A stretch of DNA of 64,000 bases. It comes from an uncultured Planctomycetaceae bacterium (GTDB lineage Bacteria; Planctomycetota; Planctomycetia; Planctomycetales; Planctomycetaceae). Both the position numbers and the translations under genes were made by a program. Location of the stretch: the NCBI GenBank assembly GCA_943787265.1, contig CALSLT010000030.1:124001-188000 (forward strand), given 5' to 3'. The notes under the pieces were generated by a model, which saw only the letters and a list, made by a program, of their open reading frames with translations, was not told the DNA's origin and searched no databases. This document shows positions 29,395-39,397 of the stretch, piece by piece (the stretch's first letter is position 1; each line of letters opens with the position of its first letter).

Positions 29395-29422
29395 CACGTA
29401 ACTTTCGAAGAGTTGTCTCGGT

Positions 29423-29462
29423 AAGAAAAGAGGCTGCAAAGCAGGAATGGCTCCGCAGCCTC
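29423..29462 (-). terminator. Intrinsic terminator of acnA
   Basis: Minus strand GAGGCTGC … GCAGCCTC with a 17-base loop followed by TTTTCTT, about 20 bases past the acnA stop. Confidence 0.75.
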
Positions 29463-29484
29463 ATTCATTATGTGTCATTCTGAC

Positions 29485-32157
29485 TTACGACTTCGCGAGC
29501 TGTCGCAGAACCGTGTGCAGGATACCGCCGTTGCGGTAGTACTCGACTTCGACCGGCGTATCGATTCGGCAGGTCGTCACGAAGTTGACCATCGAACCGT
29601 CGGCTTTGCGAGCCGTGACTTCCACCGCCTGTTGCGGCTTCAGGTCGTCTGACAACGCGATGTCGAATTCTTCAGTCCCGTCCAGGTCGAGGCCTTCGCG
29701 GCTTTCGCCTTCTCGGAACTGCAACGGGAGAACTCCCATGCCCACAAGATTCGATCGATGAATCCGCTCGAACGACGTCGCGATGACGGCTCGAATGCCG
29801 AGCAGGTAGGTTCCTTTGGCAGCCCAGTCACGGGAAGACCCCGTTCCGTATTCAGCACCTGCCAGAGCAACAAGCGGCGTCCCGGATTCACGATACTTCA
29901 TGGCTGCATCGTAAATTGATGACGGCTCGCCAGTCGGCAGATAAATCGTCTCGCCACCTTCCGTTCCCGGAGCAAGCAGGTTTCGCAGCCGAATGTTGGC
30001 AAAGGTGCCGCGAGTCATCACTCGGTCATTGCCTCGGCGGCTGCCATAGCTGTTGAAGTCTGCAATGTGGACGTCGCTGTCCTGCAGGAATCGTCCGGCG
30101 GGAGAATCTGGTTTGATCGCTCCGGCCGGACTGATGTGGTCGGTCGTCGTTGAATCGCCAACCGACACCAGGCAGCGTGCACTCTCGATGGACTCGATTG
30201 GCTTCGGCTCTGGCGACATGTCAACGAAGAACGGCGGCTCCTGCACGTAAGTGCTGACCTCGTTCCACTCGTAGAGGTCACCTTCCGACGAAGGAATTGC
30301 CTGCCACTGCGGCGGGCCGGCTGCAGCACCAGCGTACTGCTCGATAAACTGCTCGGGACTCATTGACGCAGCGACGGTGTCTGTGACTTCCTGCTGACTC
30401 GGCCAGATATCTTTCAGGAAGACGTCATTGCCATCGGTGTCCTGCCCAAGCGGTTCGGTGACCAAGTCGATGTCTGTCGTGCCGGCGATCGAGTACGCGA
30501 CAACCAGCGGCGGGCTGGCGAGATAGTTCGCTTTGACGAGCGGATTGACTCGGCCTTCGAAATTACGGTTTCCGGAAAGAACTGATGAAACGACCAGATC
30601 GCCAGCGTTCACGGCATTAGCGACCGGCTCCGGCAGCGGACCACTGTTCCCAATACATGTCGTGCAGCCATAACCGACGGTAAAGAACCCAAGCTTCTCC
30701 AACTCTTTGTCGAGGCCTGATTTCTCCAGGTATTCAGTGACGACGCGACTGCCAGGAGCGAGGCTCGTCTTTACCCACGGTTTACGAGTCAGCCCCTTGG
30801 CCGCGGCGTTTCGGGCAACCAGTCCAGCTCCAATCATGACTGACGGGTTGCTGGTATTAGTGCAGCTTGTGATGGCCGCAATGACGACCGAGCCATCGTT
30901 GATTTCGGACGGCTGATCTGGATCGTCGACCTTCTGAGATGCCACAGGCTCGTTGCGACTGAAAACGTCTTTGAGGTCCCGCTGCCAGGTTGACTTCATT
31001 TCGCTGAGCAGGATTCGATCCTGCGGACGTTTCGGCCCGGCGAGCGACGGCACGACCGTGCTCATGTCGAGTTCCAAAGTGCTCGTGAACTTCGGATCAG
31101 GGCAATCGGCCGTGTGAAAGAGCCCTTGCTCCTTGGTGTAACGCTCGACGAGATCGATGAGGTTCGCATCGCGGCCCGTCTTCCGCATGTAGTTAATCGT
31201 TTCCTGGTCAACCGGGCAGAAGCCCATAGTCGCGCCGTATTCCGGAGCCATGTTGGCCAGTGTCGCTCGGTCAGCAAGGCTGAGAGCACTCAGGCCCGGC
31301 CCGAAGAACTCGACAAACTTCCCGACGACGCCGTGAGCACGCAGCGTCTGAGTGACTGTCAGCACGAGGTCCGTTGCTGTCGCCCCTTCAGCAAGCTTGC
31401 CGGTCAGTTTGAAGCCGACGACTTCCGGAGTCAGCATGTAAATCGGCTGACCAAGCATGACAGCTTCGGCTTCGATTCCGCCGACGCCCCAGCCAACGAC
31501 ACCGAGGCCGTTGATCATTGTCGTGTGACTGTCCGTCCCGACCAGGCTGTCCGGGAAAGCCACGCCATCGCGAGTTAGGACTACTTCCGCGAGGTATTCC
31601 AGATTGACCTGGTGAACGATGCCCGTCGCCGGAGGCACGACTCGAAAGTTATCAAAGGCCTGCTGCCCCCAACGCAGGAATTCGTAACGCTCCTGATTTC
31701 GCTCGAACTCTTTATCAACGTTGAACTGCAGAGCCGAGTTCGAAGCAAACTGATCGACCTGCACCGAGTGGTCAATCACAAGGTCACATTGAACGAGCGG
31801 GTTGATCTTCTTCGGATCGCCGCCCATTCGGACCATCGCCGATCGAAGCGCGGCAAGGTCAACAACCGCCGGCACGCCGGTGAAGTCCTGCAGAACGACT
31901 CGCCCTGGCTTGAAGGGCAGTTCGACCTGAGCGACGTTGGCCGCATCCCATTTCGCCAGCCCTGCAACGTCGTCTTTGCTCACGACGAATCCGTCTTCGT
32001 TCCGAAGACAGGCCTCAAGCAGAACTCGGATCGAGAATGGCAATGAATCGAGATCGCAAAGGCCGTCTTCAGCCAGTTTTTTCAAGCGATAATATTGGAC
32101 GTCTCCGCCGTTTGTGTTCAGTGTTGCCAACGCGCCGAAGGCGTTCGTCCCTGCCAT
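29485..32157 (-). CDS. acnA: Aconitate hydratase A
   Basis: 890 residues, the usual AcnA/IRP-type length. Iron-sulphur ligands: ITSCTNTSNPSVM and GYGCTTCIGNSGPL. Also GTDSHTTMINGLGVVGWGVGG and AGAEYGTGSSRDWAAKG of the swivelling domain. Converts citrate to isocitrate in the TCA cycle; monomeric cytoplasmic enzyme. Strong terminator downstream; no obvious partner gene, so probably transcribed alone. Confidence 0.95.
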   Translation of the reverse strand: MAGTNAFGALATLNTNGGDVQYYRLKKLAEDGLCDLDSLPFSIRVLLEACLRNEDGFVVSKDDVAGLAKWDAANVAQVELPFKPGRVVLQDFTGVPAVVDLAALRSAMVRMGGDPKKINPLVQCDLVIDHSVQVDQFASNSALQFNVDKEFERNQERYEFLRWGQQAFDNFRVVPPATGIVHQVNLEYLAEVVLTRDGVAFPDSLVGTDSHTTMINGLGVVGWGVGGIEAEAVMLGQPIYMLTPEVVGFKLTGKLAEGATATDLVLTVTQTLRAHGVVGKFVEFFGPGLSALSLADRATLANMAPEYGATMGFCPVDQETINYMRKTGRDANLIDLVERYTKEQGLFHTADCPDPKFTSTLELDMSTVVPSLAGPKRPQDRILLSEMKSTWQRDLKDVFSRNEPVASQKVDDPDQPSEINDGSVVIAAITSCTNTSNPSVMIGAGLVARNAAAKGLTRKPWVKTSLAPGSRVVTEYLEKSGLDKELEKLGFFTVGYGCTTCIGNSGPLPEPVANAVNAGDLVVSSVLSGNRNFEGRVNPLVKANYLASPPLVVAYSIAGTTDIDLVTEPLGQDTDGNDVFLKDIWPSQQEVTDTVAASMSPEQFIEQYAGAAAGPPQWQAIPSSEGDLYEWNEVSTYVQEPPFFVDMSPEPKPIESIESARCLVSVGDSTTTDHISPAGAIKPDSPAGRFLQDSDVHIADFNSYGSRRGNDRVMTRGTFANIRLRNLLAPGTEGGETIYLPTGEPSSIYDAAMKYRESGTPLVALAGAEYGTGSSRDWAAKGTYLLGIRAVIATSFERIHRSNLVGMGVLPLQFREGESREGLDLDGTEEFDIALSDDLKPQQAVEVTARKADGSMVNFVTTCRIDTPVEVEYYRNGGILHTVLRQLAKS

Positions 32158-32368
32158 TTCGTTCTTCTCCGAAGTCTGAATTCTCTAAATTCTCACGTGA
32201 TCGCAACGCTCGACCAACGACAAGAACTTTCGTTTACTTTTCTGGTTTCCGCTGGGCGGATTGTAAGTAGTTGCCCATCGGCCACACCAGTTGCCGGAAT
32301 CGCAGAAACCGGCGACTTATGCGAATTTCTGCCGAAAAATCCGCGCTGATACTCCCAACATTAGCCGG

Positions 32369-33196
32369 TTACTCGAACAACGACGCATCGACCGTAATTT
32401 CACCAAGTTTGTTCTCGCCAGGTTTGATCGCCAGCTTGTAGATGCCCTTTTTATCTTCGACCGCCCCTGACTTGAGCGTCATCTTCGACAGATATCCCGC
32501 TTTCTCCTGCCAGAACTGGAACGTCCACTCTCCAGGCGGTAAGTCGCGGATCTGAAATTGCCCGTGCGAGTCGCTCACGGCTACGTATGGATGGTCCTTA
32601 ACAACGACCCAGCCCTTCATCCAGGCGTGAATCGGGCAGGACACCTGAGCCGGCCGACGCTCCACCTTCGTCAACTGCTTCTTAATCGTCGCACCGGTCC
32701 CGATCGCCTCGTTGAACGGCGTGTTGTAGAAGAGGTTCGCCAGCGTGTTGTGAGCAACCGGGTCATCATTCCCGAGCACCAGCGTCTGCTTCGTCGTCAA
32801 GACGGCGATGTGCGGTTCGAATCGGCAATCCTTATTCGTCATCAGCACTTCGGCTGGAAGTTTGCGGTCCTTCGGCAGAACAACTTCGGGCAACTTCTGC
32901 CCCTTGGCCAGCTCAAGCGAGACGACAACATTCGTCAGTCCGCCATCCTTCGCGTCGACGAGCAGTTCTTCGTCAACCGGGTGCGTCTTCGAACAGATTG
33001 CGAGGTCCTTATTCAGGTCAAGTTTATCGGCAACCGGAGGCTTCCCTTTAAAGACGACACGCCCTGACAACATCCCCAGCTCGGCAGCAAAGGCTCCGCG
33101 ACTCGTTACCACAACGAACGTCGCGATCACCAGCAAACTCAGAACGCTCTTCAGTCGTTTCGAAAATCGGCCGATGCAGGAATCAGAATTCACCAT
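32369..33196 (-). CDS. Exported protein with cupredoxin-like site and carboxypeptidase-regulatory-like domain
   Basis: 275 residues from MVNSDSCIGRFSKRLKSVL at 33196, an exported protein (signal peptide to ...GAFAAE). After GRVVFKGKPPVADK comes VAHNTLANLFYNTPFN and then VSCPIHAWMKGWVVV. CxxHxxM together with the upstream His has the spacing of type 1 copper sites as in amicyanin-like cupredoxins. The C-terminal part, SDSHGQFQIRDLPPGEWTFQFW, is a carboxypeptidase regulatory-like fold. Similar proteins are common in planctomycetes. Probably a periplasmic copper protein; electron transfer is inferred. It is divergent from the molybdopterin oxidoreductase gene. Confidence 0.72.
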   Translation of the reverse strand: MVNSDSCIGRFSKRLKSVLSLLVIATFVVVTSRGAFAAELGMLSGRVVFKGKPPVADKLDLNKDLAICSKTHPVDEELLVDAKDGGLTNVVVSLELAKGQKLPEVVLPKDRKLPAEVLMTNKDCRFEPHIAVLTTKQTLVLGNDDPVAHNTLANLFYNTPFNEAIGTGATIKKQLTKVERRPAQVSCPIHAWMKGWVVVKDHPYVAVSDSHGQFQIRDLPPGEWTFQFWQEKAGYLSKMTLKSGAVEDKKGIYKLAIKPGENKLGEITVDASLFE

Positions 33197-33496
33197 TGGT
33201 TGTGTACTTCCAGAATTCTCGGAGGCAGCTCGTTCAGCCTGAATTGGCCTTGAATGATGCCGCATCATGACGAACAGCGAACGAGCCATGCAACCAGCCC
33301 GTGATCAGACGCCGAACTCCGCCACCATAAGACGCCTCGAAGCAAAAGAGTCCAACGGGATCGCTCGCGGGTAGACCTGTCGCGCTCGCACGGGCAGAAT
33401 TGGTGTCGATGGTCGAACCTCAGCAGCGACACCGTGCTCTCTCGTCTGCACGATCGCGTCTGACCGATCTCCGGAATTCCCATCGAGGCTACCCAA
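33197..33496. other. Divergent promoter region
   Basis: Between the cupredoxin-like gene (minus) and the molybdopterin oxidoreductase (plus). A long antisense open frame enters it from the right but has no protein-like features. Confidence 0.35.
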
Positions 33497-35440
33497 ATGA
33501 ACACGCCGGCAACGCAACGAACCGTCAAGACAGCCTGCAATCGAGATTGCGGAGACGCCTGCAGCATCGTCGCGACGGTTGAGGACAATCGCATCACAAA
33601 GATCGCTGGCGATCCCGACCACCCAATCACCAAAGGTTTTCTTTGCCATCGGACCAGCCGGTTTCTCGAACGACAATACTCGCCCGACCGACTGACGACT
33701 CCACTCGTCCGAAACGGTGAAACCTTCGAGCCAGCATCGTGGGAAACCGTGCTGAACCGCATCTCTGAATCGATGCTTCGCTTCCGAGAAGAATCTGGCC
33801 CGGCATCGATCATGCATTATCGATGCGGAGGCTCGATGGGCATGATGAAACTGGTAACCGACTACTTCTTCGAGAAATTCGGACCAGTAACGACGAAGAC
33901 GGGCGACGTTTGCACGGGAGCTGGCGACTCGGCACAGCAGCTCGATTTCGGAACGGTCGACAGTCACGACATATTCGACCTGCTGAACAGTAAAACGATC
34001 ATCCTGTGGGGCAAGAATCCCTACGCCAGCCAGGTGCATCTGCTCCCTGTCCTTCGCGACGCAAAGAAGAAGGGCGCGCGGCTGATTCTGATCGACCCGG
34101 TCCATCATCAAACGGTCCAACTCTGCGATCAGTTCGTTCAGCCTCGCCCCGGTGGCGACGCCGCTCTCGCCCTGGGAATCGCGTGCTGGCTGTTCGAAAA
34201 CGGAAAAGTTGATCCTTCCGCCGAGTCCTACTGCGACAACGTCGACGAGTTCGAATCGCTGGCCTGCTCGCGAACGATCGAGCAATGGGCAGATGTCGCC
34301 GACATGTCCCCTTCCCAGCTCACACAACTCGCAGAAGCCTATTCCGATGGCCCTGCGGCAATAATCGCCGGGTGGGGCATGCAGCGTCGCGCGAACGGTG
34401 CGGCAACCGTCCGAGCGATCGATGCTCTCGCGGCCGTGTCAGGCAATCTCGGTGTCCCCGGTGGAGGAGTCTCATACTGTTTCGCCAGGAAAGGAGCCTT
34501 TGATTACTCATTCCTGCAGGGTGAAGCGGTCTCTCCGCGGACAATCCCTGAACCGATGTTCGGCCCAGGAATTCTCTCCGCCAACGATCCACCAATCCGA
34601 ATGGTCTGGGTGACTGCCGGAAACCCCGTTGTGATGCTGCCGGAATCGGAGACCGTCAAACAAGCGTTGAAAACTCGCGACCTGACCGTCGTTGTGGACT
34701 CCTTCATGACCGACACCGCGCAATGCGCAGACATCGTGCTCCCAACCACGACGATGCTCGAAGAAGATGATCTGCTCGGCGCCTACGGGCATCACTGGCT
34801 CGCCGAAATGCGTCCCGTCGTCGCCGCTCCAAAGCTGGTCAGGTCTGACTACGAAATCGTGCAGGCACTTGCTCCGCTCGTTGGAATGGATGCCGAATTC
34901 TCAGACGACGTCGAAGCATGGAAAAGACGCATGCTGTCCCCAGGCCAGAACAAGGGAGCCTCTCTCGACGACCTCCGCAAGGGACCAGTGCGAAGCCCCG
35001 CTGGACCATCGGTCATGTTTGCAGATCGCAAATTCCCCACGAAATCAGGACGCGTCCACCTGACCAGCGATGTCGACACAACTCCGTCATCCGTCACGCC
35101 AGATCGTCCGCTGCTGCTGACGTCGCTGGCCACTTCCGCGGTGCAGGGATCACAATGGCTGGACGGAGCTCAGGATGATCATCTTCCAGCAACCGTGCAT
35201 CCAGACTCCGCCGCAGGCTTCAACTCCGACGACGTCGTGAAACTGGAATCGGAACACGGCGACATAACCGTTCGCCTGAAACTTGAGGCTACCCAACGCC
35301 GAGACATTGTCCTCGTGCCCAAAGGCGGCTGGCTGAACAAAGGCCGCTGCGCCAACGCCCTGATCAAAGCACAAACAACCGACGCTGGCGACTGCGCAGT
35401 TTACTACGACACACCAGTCCGAATTCTTCCTCTGCGATGA
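33497..35440 (+). CDS. Molybdopterin oxidoreductase, formate dehydrogenase/nitrate reductase type
   Basis: 647 residues without leader peptide. The [4Fe-4S] site is CNRDCGDAC … GFLC near the N-terminus (CxxxCxxxC-x~26-C). The molybdopterin-binding subdomains follow: GDVCTGAGDSAQQ, IILWGKNPYASQVH, GWGMQRRANGAATVRAIDAL, VSGNLGVPGGGVSY, and the C-terminal dinucleotide-binding domain starts at RPLLLTSLATSAVQGSQW. It lacks a Tat signal, so it acts in the cytoplasm. Substrate is not determined; the family includes assimilatory nitrate reductases and FdhA-like enzymes. No partner subunit is adjacent. Confidence 0.86.
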   Translation: MNTPATQRTVKTACNRDCGDACSIVATVEDNRITKIAGDPDHPITKGFLCHRTSRFLERQYSPDRLTTPLVRNGETFEPASWETVLNRISESMLRFREESGPASIMHYRCGGSMGMMKLVTDYFFEKFGPVTTKTGDVCTGAGDSAQQLDFGTVDSHDIFDLLNSKTIILWGKNPYASQVHLLPVLRDAKKKGARLILIDPVHHQTVQLCDQFVQPRPGGDAALALGIACWLFENGKVDPSAESYCDNVDEFESLACSRTIEQWADVADMSPSQLTQLAEAYSDGPAAIIAGWGMQRRANGAATVRAIDALAAVSGNLGVPGGGVSYCFARKGAFDYSFLQGEAVSPRTIPEPMFGPGILSANDPPIRMVWVTAGNPVVMLPESETVKQALKTRDLTVVVDSFMTDTAQCADIVLPTTTMLEEDDLLGAYGHHWLAEMRPVVAAPKLVRSDYEIVQALAPLVGMDAEFSDDVEAWKRRMLSPGQNKGASLDDLRKGPVRSPAGPSVMFADRKFPTKSGRVHLTSDVDTTPSSVTPDRPLLLTSLATSAVQGSQWLDGAQDDHLPATVHPDSAAGFNSDDVVKLESEHGDITVRLKLEATQRRDIVLVPKGGWLNKGRCANALIKAQTTDAGDCAVYYDTPVRILPLR

Positions 35441-35508
35441 GTTGAGTCTTCTGCCTGAAACGATGGCGGTATCGTTCTGCCGCAGATCCAAACCAAAGGA
35501 CTTTTACA

Positions 35509-37110
35509 ATGAGCAAAGCGCACCGCATGCCTATCGGACTGACTGCGATCGTCGTCTTGACAGTACTGCAATCCGGATTGTTGTCCGCCGCTGATCCGAT
35601 AGATGTCGACCTGCTCCTTGTCGGCGGCACACTTCACGTTGGCGACGGCAAGCCTGCACAAACGGGTAACGTCGCCATCGTCGATGACCGAATCGTTGCT
35701 GTCGGAAATTTTGACGTCGGAACAGTAACGCAACGCATCGATTGCACAGGGCTCGTCGTCTCGCCTGGATTTATTGACCTGCATAATCACAGCGACACTC
35801 CGGCAACCCGCAAGGAAACGCGTGCGTGTGTCAATTACCTGACGCAAGGCTGCACGACACTTGTGACGGGTAATTGCGGCAGCGGGCCGGTCGACGTTGG
35901 GAGTTACTATGACAAACTTGATGAGCACGGAATCGGGCTCAACATCGCACACCTGCTCCCGCAGGGTTCGCTGCGCCGAGAAGTGATGCAGAGCGAGCGA
36001 CGAGACGCAACTCCCGAAGAACTCACTCGTATGAAGAAGCTGGCCACTGCCGCCATGAACGACGGTGCCTGGGGCATGTCGTCAGGTTTGCTTTACGTTC
36101 CAAGTTCCTATGCCGACACCGAGGAGCTCACGGATATCGCGAAAGTCGTTTCCGAACACGGCGGCATCTACGCCAGTCATATTCGCGGCGAAGGAAAAGG
36201 ACTACTCGACGCCGTCAACGAAGCCCTGCAGATCGGCCGCGGTGCCGACCTTCCCGTTCATATTTCGCACTTCAAGTCGTCGGGGCAAAACAACTGGGGA
36301 CTGGTCCGAGTCGCCATCGACCTCATCCGCAAAGAACGTGACGCCGGTCGAATCGTGACCGCCGACCAATACCCATACACCGCTTCCAGTACTTCGCTGG
36401 CGGCCACATTTATTCCGTCATGGGCTCGCGCAGGCGGATCGAAGAGAATGCTCGAACGATTGGAATCGGGCCCTGACACTGCCCGAATTCACACATCAAT
36501 CCGAGCAAAACTCAATTCGACTGATCAGGGACAACGAGTTCAAATCGCTCGTTACCGCCCCGCTCCCGCCTGGGCAGGAAGACGTCTGAAAGAAATTGCG
36601 GACGAACAGGATGTCGCCCCGTTCGATCTGATCCTGCAGATTCTGAAAAGCGACAGTGGCACGAAAATCGTAAACTTCAGCATGAACGAAGACGACGTCC
36701 GCTACGTCATGCAGCAGCCCTGGGTCGCCACCGCGTCGGATGGATCAGCCAAAATCCCCAGCGAAGAATTTCCGCACCCGCGAAACTACGGCACGTTTCC
36801 ACGCAAGATTGGCCATTACTCAATCCGCGAAGGTGTTGTCCCCCTGACGCACGCGATTCGCAGTTCGACAGGCCTGCCGGCCGATATCCTGGGACTGAAA
36901 GATCGCGGTTACCTGCGGGTTGGCATGAAAGCCGACGTCGCGGTGTGGAGCGAACAGGAGCTGATCGACAAAGCAGAATTCGACGCACCTCACCAGTATT
37001 GTGAAGGCATTCAATACTTACTCGTAAACGGAACTCCGGCCATCTGGAATGGAGATCTCACGGGAGCACTTGCCGGCCAGGCATTACGACACCAACCAAC
37101 TTCTCGATAG
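35509..37110 (+). CDS. D-aminoacylase / N-acyl-D-amino-acid deacylase family
   Basis: 533 residues with a signal peptide (ending LLSAADPIDV). Metal-dependent hydrolase: DLLLVGGTLHVGDGK, the metal motif SPGFIDLHNHSDTPA, then TGNCGSGPVDVGSYY and PVHISHFKSSGQNN. The C-terminus (GRYLRVGMKADVAVW-like: LRVGMKADVAVWSEQEL) closes the composite beta domain. It hydrolyses N-acyl-D-amino acids or related amides in the periplasm; could bear on peptidoglycan-derived or D-amino acid turnover. 65 bases separate it from the VOC gene. Confidence 0.82.
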   Translation: MSKAHRMPIGLTAIVVLTVLQSGLLSAADPIDVDLLLVGGTLHVGDGKPAQTGNVAIVDDRIVAVGNFDVGTVTQRIDCTGLVVSPGFIDLHNHSDTPATRKETRACVNYLTQGCTTLVTGNCGSGPVDVGSYYDKLDEHGIGLNIAHLLPQGSLRREVMQSERRDATPEELTRMKKLATAAMNDGAWGMSSGLLYVPSSYADTEELTDIAKVVSEHGGIYASHIRGEGKGLLDAVNEALQIGRGADLPVHISHFKSSGQNNWGLVRVAIDLIRKERDAGRIVTADQYPYTASSTSLAATFIPSWARAGGSKRMLERLESGPDTARIHTSIRAKLNSTDQGQRVQIARYRPAPAWAGRRLKEIADEQDVAPFDLILQILKSDSGTKIVNFSMNEDDVRYVMQQPWVATASDGSAKIPSEEFPHPRNYGTFPRKIGHYSIREGVVPLTHAIRSSTGLPADILGLKDRGYLRVGMKADVAVWSEQELIDKAEFDAPHQYCEGIQYLLVNGTPAIWNGDLTGALAGQALRHQPTSR

Positions 37111-37174
37111 AACATCGCACTCACAGAAGTCGCGTCGTCAGACAACTGACAGACACCACAAACAAGGCTCCGAA

Positions 37175-37654
37175 ATGACTGCCGAATTAACTCCTGAAAA
37201 CGCCGACTCGACTTCCGAAGCAGAGAGCTCTGATCAGTCGCTAAGTCCCTTCCATCTTGCGATCCCCGTGAAGGACCTTGCTCAATCCAGAAAGTTCTAC
37301 GGCGAACTGTTTGGTTGCCCGGAAGGCCGAAGTGACACCACATGGGTAGACTTTGATTTCTTCGGGCACCAATTGGTTTGCCATGTCGATCCGCAAGCGA
37401 GCAACCGTGCTGTCGAAAACCCGGTCGACGGTCACTCCGTCCCAATTCCTCACTTCGGAATCGTTCTGGACATGGACACTTGGAGCCAACTCGCCGATCG
37501 CCTGAAAAGTCACAACGTGAAATTCATCATCGAGCCATACACCCGATTTGAAGGACAACCTGGTGAGCAGGGAACAATGTTCCTGGAGGACCCATCAGGA
37601 AACGCCGTCGAGTTCAAAGGCTTTCGTGACAGAAGCGGCCTGTTTGCAAAGTAA
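37175..37654 (+). CDS. VOC-superfamily (glyoxalase/dioxygenase-like) protein
   Basis: 159 residues from ATG 37175 (the upstream open frame is the tail of the D-aminoacylase). PFHLAIPVKDLAQSRKFYGELFGC is the opening of a VOC domain; FLEDPSGNAVEFKGFRD carries a metal-ligand Glu at the end. Also HLAIPV and IPHFGIVLDMDTW provide the typical His ligands. Substrate unknown. A shared bidirectional terminator follows. Confidence 0.8.
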   Translation: MTAELTPENADSTSEAESSDQSLSPFHLAIPVKDLAQSRKFYGELFGCPEGRSDTTWVDFDFFGHQLVCHVDPQASNRAVENPVDGHSVPIPHFGIVLDMDTWSQLADRLKSHNVKFIIEPYTRFEGQPGEQGTMFLEDPSGNAVEFKGFRDRSGLFAK

Positions 37655-37723
37655 CCGAAATCGGGAGACCAGCAGCGGTCGCAGACGGGCTTCCCGCCTG
37701 TACGGAAACGGCATCGATTAGAG

Positions 37724-37762
37724 AAAAGGCCCCGAACACATCGAGTGTTCGAGGCCTTTTTC
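37724..37762 (+). terminator. Bidirectional intrinsic terminator
   Basis: AAAAGGCCccGAACAC-atcga-GTGTTCgaGGCCTTTTT. Stem of about 14 pairs, with A and T tracts on both sides; serves the VOC gene and the converging DUF1501 gene. Confidence 0.85.
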
Positions 37763-37794
37763 CAATTCATTAATCCGCAACCCAACAGCCAGCT

Positions 37795-39270
37795 CTATGA
37801 GAACAATGCTGGCACGTATTCAGCTTTGACCAATTCGCGAGGCTGATTCAAGTGGTTGTAAACAATCGACTGCGGGTTGATGCCGAACGAGTGGTAAATC
37901 GAAGCGAGAAGCTGTCCTGGATGAACGGGATCACGCAACGGTGCTGAGCCGGTCTGGTCGGACTCACCGTAAACGAGTCCTCGATTTGTGCCGGCACCAG
38001 CCACGACGCCGGTGTAGCAGTATGGCCAGTGATCGCGGCCGTCGTCCGAGTTGTTATTGCCAGACGTGCTGACTCCTCGTTGTGGGCTCCGGCCAAATTC
38101 GCCGATCGCCACGACCAGCGTGTCTTCCAGCATGCCTCGTTCGTCAAGATCACTGATCAGTGCCGACAGTCCACCGTCGAGCATCGGACCAGATTCGTTC
38201 TTCATGCGAGCTGACAACCCACTATGAACGTCCCATGAGTGATTGCTGGAATTAGCAACTTTCGGCCAAACGACTTCAACAACTCGCGTTCCGGCTTCGA
38301 CCAGACGTCGCGCAAGCAGGCAGGAGTCTCCGAACGTGTTGCGTCCATAACGTTCTCGCATCGTGGCCGGTTCTGAATCCAGATCAAACGCGTCCCGAGC
38401 ACGACCGGAAACAATCAGGCTCAACGCTCGATCGTAATACTCGTTGAGCGTGTAATCCTTGACGGCTTCGTCGACGACTTTCATTTGCTTGACGATGCTG
38501 TCGCGAAGTTTGGCTCGACGTGCCAGTCGAGTTGCAAAGACGTCAGGGCGAAGTTGCAGATCGTCGACCTTGATCTGCGCCATCTTGGCCATGTTCATGT
38601 CGTCGCCGGGCGGGTACAGGGTGTACGGGTCGAGTGCTCGACCGAGGAACCCTGCAGTTCCCCCCTTGCCAACAACATTTGATTCCTGAAGCGGACGAGG
38701 CAACATCACGAACGGCAGCATCGGGACCGCCGGAGGCTTGATGCGGATGATGTTGGAACCGAAGTTCGGGAAGTCTTTGGGACTCGGTGGCTCCAACTGG
38801 CCAGACGGGCTGACTTTGTCCGTCGTGTAGCCAGTCATCATCTGATAGATGGCCGCCGTGTGGTTGAAGAGCCCGTTCGGTGTGTAGCTCATCGAGCGGA
38901 TCATCGTGAATCGGTCGTTCACCTGAGCCAGCTTCGGTAGGATCTCGGTAAACTGAGCACCGGGTACCTTGGTCGAAATCGGCTTGAAAACGCTCTTCAC
39001 GTTGTCGGGAACGTCCGTCTTCGGATCCCACAAATCAAGATGCGATGGTCCACCCTGGAGATAGCACATAATGATGTGCTTGGCTTTGTTCCAACCGGGA
39101 CCGCCGCCGGACTGTGATTCGGCAGCGTCAGCCTGCAACTGCATCGCTCCGCCGAGTGTCAATCCGAGCATGCCGGACCCGCCAACCCTCAACACGTCCC
39201 GTCGTGAAACGCCGAGGTGATTATCGCAAAGATCTCTGCCTGGTTCGCCTGCGATTCGCCACATGTCCAA
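37795..39270 (-). CDS. DUF1501 protein with Tat-like leader
   Basis: 491 residues starting MDMWRIAGEPGRDLCDNHLGVSRRDVLRVGGSG, with the twin Arg at residues 23-24. IIMCYLQGGPSHLDLWDPK opens the domain; VAIGEFGRSPQRG, GRDHWPYCYTG and LRDPVHPGQLLASIYHSFG are the family signature. The following gene upstream in transcription order is the giant PSCyt1/DUF1549/DUF1553 protein; the pair is the usual planctomycete arrangement and both are probably exported to the same place. Function of the pair is not known. Confidence 0.9.
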   Translation of the reverse strand: MDMWRIAGEPGRDLCDNHLGVSRRDVLRVGGSGMLGLTLGGAMQLQADAAESQSGGGPGWNKAKHIIMCYLQGGPSHLDLWDPKTDVPDNVKSVFKPISTKVPGAQFTEILPKLAQVNDRFTMIRSMSYTPNGLFNHTAAIYQMMTGYTTDKVSPSGQLEPPSPKDFPNFGSNIIRIKPPAVPMLPFVMLPRPLQESNVVGKGGTAGFLGRALDPYTLYPPGDDMNMAKMAQIKVDDLQLRPDVFATRLARRAKLRDSIVKQMKVVDEAVKDYTLNEYYDRALSLIVSGRARDAFDLDSEPATMRERYGRNTFGDSCLLARRLVEAGTRVVEVVWPKVANSSNHSWDVHSGLSARMKNESGPMLDGGLSALISDLDERGMLEDTLVVAIGEFGRSPQRGVSTSGNNNSDDGRDHWPYCYTGVVAGAGTNRGLVYGESDQTGSAPLRDPVHPGQLLASIYHSFGINPQSIVYNHLNQPRELVKAEYVPALFS

Positions 39271-39397
39271 AACTCCCTGGTTAATGGCCTTGTCCGTAGA
39301 AACTGGAATATTTGCTATCGATTACCGATTGCATTGTCATTAAGAAATCTCGATCGGCTGCTGGCAGATCGAGCTCGTTTATCATCGTCGCACAGAC

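Noticed and set aside
33305..34327. 340-codon open frame antisense to the molybdopterin oxidoreductase
   Set aside because: No RBS, no domain, arginine/serine-rich translation mirrors the opposite gene; typical shadow frame of a GC-rich gene.
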